Under the pieces are notes generated by a model, which did not search any database, was not told the DNA's origin, and saw only the letters and a program-made list of their open reading frames with translations. The position numbers were made by a program, and so were the translations under genes. Below, one piece after another: positions 13,302 through 19,467 of a stretch of DNA of 31,451 bases (position 1 is its first letter; every line of letters starts with the position of its first letter). The stretch is from a virus: positions 1 through 31,451 of IMG/VR virus record IMGVR_UViG_3300035698_002359; one strand, written 5' to 3'.

Positions 13302-14510
13302 ATGGAATTAGAAAAGAAATTCGATGAAATGGGTCAAGCTTTTGACGCTTTTAAAAAGACAAATGACGAACGTCTAGCCGAAATTGAAAAGTTTGGTAAA
13401 GCGAGTGCAGCTACTACTGAAAAACTCGAAAAGAATCAGACTCATATGGACACTCTCGATGAGAAGATTGAAGAGTTAAAAACTGCTATCAATCGCGGCG
13501 GTCAAGGTGTAGACCAATCGGGCAAAAAAGAAAATGAAGCTAAAATCGGCGAGTATAAAGAAGCCGTCCAACGTTTCATGTCTAAAGGTGTCGAAGTACC
13601 TAAAGAACTTCGCGACTTCGCGGTTAAGTCCATGAGTGTCGATAGCGACGAAGACGGCGGGTTCTTTGTAAGTCCTGATATGTCTAGTGAGATTTCTAAA
13701 GTAGTTTACGAATCTTCACCCGTCCGTCAACTTGCTTCTGTTCAAACTATCTCAAGTGACGGCATGGAAATGCTTTACGATGGTGGTGAAGCGGGCAGCG
13801 GTTGGGTAGGTGAAACGGAATCACGTACCGAAACTACTACCCCTCAAATGAAAAAAATCATCATTCCTGCGCACGAACTTTACGCAGAGCCGAGAGCCAC
13901 GCAAAAGCTTCTCGACGATTCGGGTGTAAACCTAGAAGCATGGTTAGCTTCTAAAGTAAGTGAGAAGTTCCAACGTGACGAAGCTACGGCTTTTGTTAGC
14001 GGTAACGGCGTAGGAAAACCGAAAGGTATCTTAGCTTATGCCGCGCTTACTAATGCGTTTAACCAAGTTGAGGCTGTTAAAACGGCATCGGCCACGGCTA
14101 TCCGTGGTGACGATTTACTCGACGCCCAAGGCGCATTAAAAGAAGCGTATCAAATGAACGCCCATTGGTTAATTAACAGACTTAACGTGAAAGCGATTCG
14201 TAAGTTAAAAGATACTAATGACGGTCAATATTTGTGGCAACCGGGACTGACTGCGGGTCAACCTAACCAGCTTCTAGGTAAGCCTGTTATGTTCGCTAGT
14301 GACCTTGATAGCACTTTAGCTATCGATAAGTTCACGGCTATCTATGGGGACTTTAGAGCGGGCTATCAAATTGTTGATAGAATTGGTATTCGTGTTCTTC
14401 GCGACGCTTATACCGCTAAACCTTACGTTAAGTTCTATACGACTAAACGTGTAGGCGGCGGGGTTAAACTTTTTGAAGCATTGAAAATCTTGCAACAAAA
14501 AGCATCGTAA
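13302..14510 (+). CDS. Major capsid protein, HK97 fold
   Basis: A 402-aa protein. Residues ~1-108 are a helical scaffold (delta) domain, with a coiled coil (LDEKIEELKTAIN) and Gly/Gln-rich linker, expected to be cut off by the upstream protease before the mature part beginning near MSVDSDEDGG. The mature region has typical HK97 capsid features: GGFFVSPDMSSEI, SSPVRQLASV, the E-loop region around EAGSGWVGETE, and DEATAFVSGNGVGKPKGIL. GAGG lies upstream of ATG 13302. It is followed by a stem-loop at 14520-14543, which may set the abundance of this message relative to downstream genes. No covalent-crosslink residues were assessed. Confidence 0.95.
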   Translation: MELEKKFDEMGQAFDAFKKTNDERLAEIEKFGKASAATTEKLEKNQTHMDTLDEKIEELKTAINRGGQGVDQSGKKENEAKIGEYKEAVQRFMSKGVEVPKELRDFAVKSMSVDSDEDGGFFVSPDMSSEISKVVYESSPVRQLASVQTISSDGMEMLYDGGEAGSGWVGETESRTETTTPQMKKIIIPAHELYAEPRATQKLLDDSGVNLEAWLASKVSEKFQRDEATAFVSGNGVGKPKGILAYAALTNAFNQVEAVKTASATAIRGDDLLDAQGALKEAYQMNAHWLINRLNVKAIRKLKDTNDGQYLWQPGLTAGQPNQLLGKPVMFASDLDSTLAIDKFTAIYGDFRAGYQIVDRIGIRVLRDAYTAKPYVKFYTTKRVGGGVKLFEALKILQQKAS

Positions 14511-14519
14511 TTACCCAAT

Positions 14520-14543
14520 GCCCGGTTCTACTAAGAATCGGGC
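14520..14543 (+). terminator. Stem-loop after the major capsid gene (weak terminator or processing site)
   Basis: GCCCGGTTC (14520-14528) pairs with GAATCGGGC (14535-14543), nine pairs with one G-U, around the loop TACTAA. The following bases (TTCATAGTTTAATT) hold only short T runs, so termination would be partial. The same stem-loop, with the shared string GCCCGGTTCTACT and a similar downstream tail, occurs in the opposite orientation at 29534-29558. Confidence 0.55.
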
Positions 14544-14594
14544 TTCATAGTTTAATTGAGTTATTTATAAACATTCCTATAGGAGAAATTCAAA

Positions 14595-15020
14595 ATGTTA
14601 AGATCAATGAAGGATACAATTAAAGTCACTAACATTCTACCGGGTGCCGCTTTAACAGCTACGGACGCTACTACGAGCGTTGATAATGAACTAGGCGGGT
14701 CGCTTATGTTCTTAGTAAACGCGGGCGCTTTTACGTTTACATCGACTAATAAACTATCACTCACGGTTCAAGATTCGGACGTTGACATAGATGGTTCTTA
14801 CGCTGACTGCGTAGATGCCGATTTATTCGACGCCGAAGATGGTGCTAACGGAATCGCTAAGATCCTAGATTCTACCGACGATCAAGATACGACTCATATC
14901 ATTCATTACCGAGGTAATAAAAGATATGCACGCCTTAACATTGTAGAGGGCGGTACGGTTTCGGCTGTTGTTTCGGCTGTCGCAATTCAAGGTCACTTAA
15001 AAGCTAACCCGGCATCTTAA
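14595..15020 (+). CDS. Putative head (decoration-type) protein
   Basis: A 141-aa protein with a strong ribosome site (AGGAG) before ATG 14595. It is beta-rich and small: MKDTIKVTNILPG, GSLMFLVNAGAFTFTSTNKL, LTVQDSD, then HYRGNKRYARLNIVEGG and a final strand ending GHLKANP. This arrangement is recognisable in proteins encoded just after the major capsid gene of many siphoviruses, usually annotated as head or decoration proteins without a confirmed function. The strong translation signal fits a structural component. An alternative is a neck or minor head protein. Confidence 0.6.
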   Translation: MLRSMKDTIKVTNILPGAALTATDATTSVDNELGGSLMFLVNAGAFTFTSTNKLSLTVQDSDVDIDGSYADCVDADLFDAEDGANGIAKILDSTDDQDTTHIIHYRGNKRYARLNIVEGGTVSAVVSAVAIQGHLKANPAS

Positions 15021-15031
15021 TTGAAGTCGGC

Positions 15032-15066
15032 TTTACCCCGACGCCTTGAGACGGGCTAGGGGTAAA
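15032..15066 (+). terminator. Inverted repeat between head genes
   Basis: TTTACCCC (15032-15039) and GGGGTAAA (15059-15066) form a perfect 8-bp stem. The 19-base interior can add GCC/GGC pairs. There is no T tract after it, so it may be an mRNA stabiliser or processing site rather than an intrinsic terminator. It lies in the short gap between the head protein gene and the next gene. Confidence 0.4.
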
Positions 15067-15084
15067 CTCATTTAAAGGTTTAGT

Positions 15085-15375
15085 ATGCTAACAGAAGTAT
15101 ATTTTCTAACTGAAAAACTTTTAAACATAGAAGGAAGAGACGTATTAGCATATAGGGGTCAAACTCTAGAAATAGAAAAAGAAGACGCGGTAATGTTAGA
15201 AATGGAAGGGACTGTCACTATTACAGACCTTAACCCAAGTTATGAAAGTCCGAAACGTAAGGTTAAGGATAAAAAGAAAAAGGCGAAAAAACGTGATACC
15301 AAAGTCAAAAAGAAGCGTAGCACCCACAACCGTACCCGTAAGTCTAGCAAGGCTAAAAAACTTTCTAAGACTTGA
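15085..15375 (+). CDS. Small head/neck-region protein with Lys-rich tail, 96 aa
   Basis: TTAAAGG lies upstream of ATG 15085. Residues ~1-52 (LLNIEGRDVLAYRGQTLEIE, then KEDAVMLEMEGTVTITDL) resemble short proteins found between capsid and connector genes in siphoviruses, with a strand, 'G..l.l....A..l...G.v.i' pattern. The remaining ~40 residues are almost entirely Lys, Arg, Ser and Thr, in a stretch that overlaps the start of the connector gene in the +1 frame. The basic tail could bind DNA or RNA, or simply reflect dual coding constraint. Function not established. Confidence 0.55.
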   Translation: MLTEVYFLTEKLLNIEGRDVLAYRGQTLEIEKEDAVMLEMEGTVTITDLNPSYESPKRKVKDKKKKAKKRDTKVKKKRSTHNRTRKSSKAKKLSKT

Positions 15376-15961
15376 TACGACCGACGATGATACGCTTGTT
15401 ACTATTCAACTTAGGGCGGCTACCGAACGCTTAGAAAAGTATTGCGATACGAAGTTTTGTACCCAAACATGGGAAATTTATTTCGATGGTTTCGGGTGCA
15501 AAAGAACAGACGATTGGTGGGATGGTAGTAGAGACGCACCTATCACCATGTTAAATGATTACTCTACAGGTAAATTAGAAATGCCTTTCGGTCCTATGTC
15601 TTCTGTTACAAGTATTAAAACATTCGACGAATCAGATACAGAAGCTATATTCGCAAGTTCAAACTATACACCCGATATGATAGGTCCTAGGGGTTCGATA
15701 CATTTAAAGAGTGGTTCGACGTGGCCTAGTACAGTTCTTAGACCCGTCAATGGTATTCAAGTTACTGCGGTCTTTGGCTTCGGTGCGGGTTACGCGATAG
15801 CCGATGCAGCTACTACAGATAATACAGTTATACCGGACGCAATACAGGAATCAGTAAAACAGTTTGCCGCTTTACTCTTTGAACATAGAGGCGATGAACT
15901 TCCAAAGATTCCCGCAAGTGTAATGATGTTACTCGAGCCATATAGGATGATAAAAGTTTAA
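15293..15961 (+). CDS. Head-tail connector protein (gp6-like)
   Basis: The recognisable domain begins VSLARLKNFLRLDTTDDDTL and continues LRAATERLEKYCDTKF, the helical signature of HK97 gp6-like connectors, with the long beta-rich extension seen in related ~200-aa versions. The C-terminal part (QESVKQFAALLFEHRGDE) returns to helices. Connectors bind under the portal as a ring. The start is uncertain: GTG 15293 has AAAAGG upstream and gives 222 aa; ATG 15242 would give 239 aa but has no ribosome site. Both place the start inside the Lys-rich end of the previous gene. A +1 frameshift fusion is an alternative. Ends TAATG with the next gene. Confidence 0.75.
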   Translation: MIPKSKRSVAPTTVPVSLARLKNFLRLDTTDDDTLVTIQLRAATERLEKYCDTKFCTQTWEIYFDGFGCKRTDDWWDGSRDAPITMLNDYSTGKLEMPFGPMSSVTSIKTFDESDTEAIFASSNYTPDMIGPRGSIHLKSGSTWPSTVLRPVNGIQVTAVFGFGAGYAIADAATTDNTVIPDAIQESVKQFAALLFEHRGDELPKIPASVMMLLEPYRMIKV

Positions 15962-16302
15962 TGAGCAAAATCACGCAAGTTAACATTTCAGAATTAAGAC
16001 ATAGGATAACTTTTAAACAGTTAACCGAAGACAGTGACGGTCAAGGCGGTAAGACGACTTCTTTACAGGACGTTGCGACGGTGTGGGCAAAAATCGAACC
16101 CGTGTCGGCACGTGAAAGACAGTTTTCACAACAAATAGAATACCATAGATCACACAAGGTAACCATTAGATATAGAACTGATATAACAAACGATATGCGT
16201 TTCGTTTATGACGGTAGAACCTTTCAAGTTAAAGGCGTAAGAATACCCGACGAACGTAAAGCATACTTAACAATCGACGCAGAGGAAAATACAGCGACAT
16301 GA
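15961..16302 (+). CDS. Head-closure / head-tail joining protein
   Basis: A 113-aa protein of the phage head-tail adaptor family (SPP1 gp16-like fold). Hallmarks are the early strand ELRHRITFKQ, a loop GQGGKTTSLQDVATVWAKIE, then RQFSQQIEYHRSHKVTIRYR and the closing strand pair FVYDGRTFQVKGVRIPDERK. The family joins connector to tail and closes the DNA exit channel. Position between connector and HK97 gp10-like gene is the canonical one. Its ATG shares a base with the preceding stop, and its end overlaps the next start by 4 bp (ATGA). Confidence 0.88.
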   Translation: MSKITQVNISELRHRITFKQLTEDSDGQGGKTTSLQDVATVWAKIEPVSARERQFSQQIEYHRSHKVTIRYRTDITNDMRFVYDGRTFQVKGVRIPDERKAYLTIDAEENTAT

Positions 16303-16748
16303 GTTTTAGTGCAAGTATCGACGGGCGAAAGCTTTTAGATAAAAAGATAGATAAAATACTTATTAATGCTGAAACGGCTATGATTAAAGCCGTTCGCGAT
16401 TCGGTATTCGCTATTCACGAAAATGCTGTAAAACTTATTCAAGCTAATTCAAGCGGTACTCGAATGTTTCGTTATAGTCCTAAAAGAAAAGTTAAAGTCT
16501 CCGCGCCGGGCAAGGCACCTAACACCGATACAGGTCGGTTAGTTCAATCTATAAAGTTTGACTTTAGTGATAGTGGTTTAAAAGGTGAAGTCGGTACTAA
16601 CTTAAAATATGGTAAGGCTTTAGAGTTTGGGACTAAGAAAATGGAAGCCCGACCTTGGCTTTCTACTGCCGTTAATAAATCTAAAAAAGAAATACCTAAA
16701 GAGTTTAGAAAAGAGTTACTCGCTTCTATTAAAAAGGCGGTTAAGTAA
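16299..16748 (+). CDS. HK97 gp10-like neck / tail-completion protein
   Basis: A 149-aa protein with the HK97 gp10 pattern: a helical N-terminus (KIDKILINAETAMIKAVRD), the loop VSAPGKAPNTDTGRLVQSIK, then VGTNLKYGKALEFGTKKMEA and RPWLSTAVNKSKKEI. The conserved 'APG..P..dTG.L..SI' and 'YA..lEfGT....ARP' motifs make the call firm. It acts at the head-tail interface. Translation is coupled by 4-bp and 1-bp overlaps to its neighbours. GAGG is present ~12 bases before the ATG. Confidence 0.9.
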   Translation: MSFSASIDGRKLLDKKIDKILINAETAMIKAVRDSVFAIHENAVKLIQANSSGTRMFRYSPKRKVKVSAPGKAPNTDTGRLVQSIKFDFSDSGLKGEVGTNLKYGKALEFGTKKMEARPWLSTAVNKSKKEIPKEFRKELLASIKKAVK

Positions 16749-18088
16749 TGCCGCAGATTCGCCACTACATTAATGGGACTAAATTAGATGCGATAGTCTA
16801 CGCCGATGGTGTAAACAAAACACCCGGCAAGGTCGGCGGTACAGGTGCGACAGTATCTACCGATAAACCCGGTTATAACGGTACTACTTCTTTAGACCTT
16901 GCGGGCGGTGGTGCGGGCGCTAATGGGTTAGTATATAATGGTGGTTCTAACATAACTACTACTAGTAAGGACCTAAGCGGTTGGGTTAAAATAAACTTCG
17001 AAAGTTTCTTCGGTACGCAAGTTATACAAAGTATTGGAAGTTTAGGACCTGCACCATTATTTGAAGTATATACAGACAGTACTGCAGCTATTAAAGTTTT
17101 TATGTATAATGACGGCGGTAGTAGAGGTATCAATGGTTATAACTTCGGCGGTAGCCTATTAATAGATACTGACTATTATATCGCATGGACTTGGAATAAT
17201 ACCACTAGGGGTTTTAAAGTTTATCTCAATGGGACACTACTCGGTACTAGCACGTCTACCCGTTTTCTATCTGCTAACTTCACGGGCGACCAGATACAAC
17301 AAATAGGCTACGGGTGTGGTGACGTTTCTCAAAACTCACATTTCTATATCGACGAAGGCGCGATAGCCGATTACATAATAGACCCCACTTCGGGCGGTCT
17401 AAACTTAGACGCTACCGACAGAGTAGACTATGTTACCGTGACACCAACAACGGTAGGCGCTAACGTACCCGACCCTACAGAAGTCTTAGACGGCGTTATA
17501 TACGATAATGGTGTCGATAGCTTTGAGGGTAATGTTACTCTACCGGGTGTGGGTAGTGTCGCGGTAAGTACGGTCTTCGGACCTAATGATTCCCTAACGG
17601 GTACTCTTTTCGTACCGGGCGCTATCATTGGTAACGGCGACTGGGCACCACTAGAAGTACAAAAAGAAATATATTTATTACTTTCAAATGACGACGCACT
17701 TATAGATTTCCTAGGTGGTGACTCTACAGTCGATACCACTACCGATAGGGTTTATGATTACGTACCTGATAACTCTGACTACCCTTATATCACTATGCAG
17801 GTTCTACCTTGGGTAGATAGAAGTAATATAACTTTTCAAGGTATGGAATGTGAATTTCAATTAAATGTTTTCTATAAACCAGACGATACGGTTAACCTTC
17901 AAAGGGGTAATAAGCCCGTACAATTAATACAACAACGCATTGACCAATTATTAAATAACACTGACTTATGTATAGATGGGTGGAACTCTTTGCAGTTACG
18001 TCGTACTTACATTGATATCGAAACGGATACAGATAACGTTACTAAACATGGAATACAGAGATTTAACTTAAAAATAGGAGAAAAGTAA
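16748..18088 (+). CDS. Tail terminator (DUF3168-like) with N-terminal lectin-like domain
   Basis: A 446-aa fusion. Residues ~30-215 look like a concanavalin A/LamG-type jelly roll: SLDLAGGGAGANG, LSGWVKINFESFFG, YYIAWTWNNTTRGFKVYLNG and the strand HFYIDEGAIADYI. A linker with PDPTEVLDGVIYDNGVDSF follows. Residues ~298-446 match the small tail-terminator family (DUF3168): PLEVQKEIYLLLSNDDALI, YPYITMQVLP, CEFQLNVFY and IQRFNLKIGEK. The family normally has ~120-150 aa and lies exactly here, between gp10-like and tail-tube genes. So a sugar-binding-type domain appears to decorate the neck. The reading frame is unbroken; AAGGCGG precedes the ATG. Confidence 0.75.
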   Translation: MPQIRHYINGTKLDAIVYADGVNKTPGKVGGTGATVSTDKPGYNGTTSLDLAGGGAGANGLVYNGGSNITTTSKDLSGWVKINFESFFGTQVIQSIGSLGPAPLFEVYTDSTAAIKVFMYNDGGSRGINGYNFGGSLLIDTDYYIAWTWNNTTRGFKVYLNGTLLGTSTSTRFLSANFTGDQIQQIGYGCGDVSQNSHFYIDEGAIADYIIDPTSGGLNLDATDRVDYVTVTPTTVGANVPDPTEVLDGVIYDNGVDSFEGNVTLPGVGSVAVSTVFGPNDSLTGTLFVPGAIIGNGDWAPLEVQKEIYLLLSNDDALIDFLGGDSTVDTTTDRVYDYVPDNSDYPYITMQVLPWVDRSNITFQGMECEFQLNVFYKPDDTVNLQRGNKPVQLIQQRIDQLLNNTDLCIDGWNSLQLRRTYIDIETDTDNVTKHGIQRFNLKIGEK

Positions 18089-18089
18089 A

Positions 18090-18758
18090 ATGGGTTCTTG
18101 TAATACAGAAACAAACGAGAGAAGCGGTAAGGATTTACTATTAAAAATATGCGAAGTTGACGACGTAACAATCGTAAACGCGACAAACGCTAATAACATG
18201 GTAGCGGCAGCCCACGGGTTACAGGTCAATGATATGGTACGTATCAACGCTACCGAACTCGGCACTATGGACGACCTTGTAGTCGATCAACTTTATTTTG
18301 TTAAAACAGTAGTCAATGCTGATACGTTCACCATTTCAGCAACACCGGGCGGGACGGCTATTAGTTTTGACGAAGACTTAACCGATGCGGAGTTTGAATA
18401 CTTCAAAGGCATTGGTGGTTTAAGATCACACGGATTAGCTTTTGCGAGTGAATCTATTGAAACTACGAACTACGGCTCTAATCAATGGAAGACTTTAAAA
18501 GATGGTGCAGGTCTTAAAAGTGCATCGGTATCGGGTGACGGGGTTTATAATAACTCTACTAACTTCCAAGCAATGGAAGCGAGTGCTTTCGCTAACTCGA
18601 TGGTATGCTTGGCTTTTGTTGACGCTAATGCAGGACGTGTTTATCACGGTTGTTTTAAAATCGCTTCTCTAGAATCGAGTGCGGAACATAATGGTGAAGC
18701 TACGTTCACGGCTTCATTCGAGTCAAGTGGTGCTATCACTATCTATCAGGCGGCGTAA
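18090..18758 (+). CDS. Major tail tube protein with inserted domain
   Basis: The tail-tube family pattern is clear: GKDLLLKI at residues 13-20, then GIGGLRSHGLAFASESIETT, NQWKTLKDGAGLKSASVSG, and the last strands FKIASLESSAEHNGEATFT. In ordinary TP901-1/HK97-like tube proteins GKDLLLKI is followed within ~15 residues by GLRS. Here ~85 residues intervene, with AAHGLQVNDMVRI, LYFVKTVVNADTFTISATPG and GTAISF, a small beta module known from other phage tail proteins. It would project from the tube. AGGAG precedes ATG 18090. The protein stacks as hexameric rings around the tape measure. Confidence 0.88.
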   Translation: MGSCNTETNERSGKDLLLKICEVDDVTIVNATNANNMVAAAHGLQVNDMVRINATELGTMDDLVVDQLYFVKTVVNADTFTISATPGGTAISFDEDLTDAEFEYFKGIGGLRSHGLAFASESIETTNYGSNQWKTLKDGAGLKSASVSGDGVYNNSTNFQAMEASAFANSMVCLAFVDANAGRVYHGCFKIASLESSAEHNGEATFTASFESSGAITIYQAA

Positions 18759-19195
18759 TGGAAAATAAGTTTCGTAATGAAATCGAAGTTAGTCTTGGGG
18801 ACGTAAAAATCTTATTACGTCCTACATTTGAAAATATTGCGATGACTGAAACCCACGTAGGGTCAATTAGTTATCTTGCGTGGAAGTTTTCTAGGGGTGC
18901 AAAAGTAGGTCCCGACGGTAAAGTAGATATGAAGTGGATGTTAACAGACGAGAGTATGCGCTCTCTTCCTTCGTTAACAGAGATATGTCAAATAATCTAC
19001 TTTAACCAAGCCGACCATAACCCCGAAAACCCGAATGAAAAGAAGTTTTCAAAAGAAGAGATATGGTCAATGATTATCGGGTGTAACGCTACTAAAGAAA
19101 TAATGATGAAAGTCACTATTTTCATTGGTAGAATGTTAGCAGGCGGTAACTTTGATGAAAATAAAAAGTTAAGTAACGAAGAAAAAAAAAGTTAA
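18758..19195 (+). CDS. Tail assembly chaperone, short form (G-like)
   Basis: A 145-aa soluble protein in the invariant chaperone position between tail tube and tape measure. The N-terminal half (EVSLGDVKILLRPTFENIAM) is the compact domain seen in gene-transfer-agent and siphovirus chaperones; the remainder is helical and ends NKKLSNEEKKS. It would coat the tape measure protein during tail assembly and is not expected in the virion. Its final codons run through nine consecutive A residues, where part of the ribosomes should slip back into the extension described separately. The ATG shares one base with the tube gene stop. Confidence 0.85.
   Translation: MENKFRNEIEVSLGDVKILLRPTFENIAMTETHVGSISYLAWKFSRGAKVGPDGKVDMKWMLTDESMRSLPSLTEICQIIYFNQADHNPENPNEKKFSKEEIWSMIIGCNATKEIMMKVTIFIGRMLAGGNFDENKKLSNEEKKS
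19182..19190 (+). promoter_or_regulatory. A9 slippery run: programmed -1 frameshift signal
   Basis: Nine A residues read as GAA AAA AAA AGT in the zero frame. The zero frame stops at TAA 19193-19195 and the -1 frame is closed upstream by TAA 19174-19176, so a switch is possible only in this 19-base window, which the A9 run fills. Slipping on AAAAAAA gives AAG TTA ATT onward. Polymerase slippage on the same run could produce the same fusion. Confidence 0.8.
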
Positions 19196-19467
19196 TTAGC
19201 TTTAAAGAACCTAAAAAAGATGACTGTCTAAATTGGCGTGGATTATTAGCTGTATCAAAACTAAGGCTAAACATTGAACCCAACCGATTTTGGCAGTTAA
19301 CCTTTGCCGAGTATTGGCCCTTACACGAAGCCGTTTTCGGTGAAGAAAAAGAAAATAACAAGATGACAGGTGAAGACGTTAAAGGTCTAGAAGGTAGGTG
19401 GTTAAGTGGCAAAATTGGAAGAGTTAGTCGTCAGTCTGATAGCCGAAACCCAAGGTCTACGAAGTGA
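19189..19467 (+). CDS. Tail assembly chaperone, -1 frameshift extension (T-like)
   Basis: A 92-codon open frame in the -1 frame, with no ATG, GTG or TTG before its conserved part, so it should be made only as a fusion to the upstream chaperone (about 236 aa in all). It contains CLNWRGLLAVSKLRLNIEPN and RFWQLTFAEYWPLHEAVFGE, the 'W..L.......lG..P..FW.LT..E' pattern of GTA-type tail chaperone proteins that bind tube subunits. It ends TGA at 19465-19467, overlapping the tape measure start by 62 bp. In lambda the equivalent product, gpGT, is needed in a fixed ratio to gpG. Confidence 0.82.
   Translation, partial: KLISFKEPKKDDCLNWRGLLAVSKLRLNIEPNRFWQLTFAEYWPLHEAVFGEEKENNKMTGEDVKGLEGRWLSGKIGRVSRQSDSRNPRSTK

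Noticed and set aside
14556-14583. Possible promoter (TTGAGT, 16 bp, TATAGG) before the head protein gene
   Set aside because: Short spacer, poor -10, and the -10 overlaps the ribosome site. Read-through from the upstream late promoter is enough.
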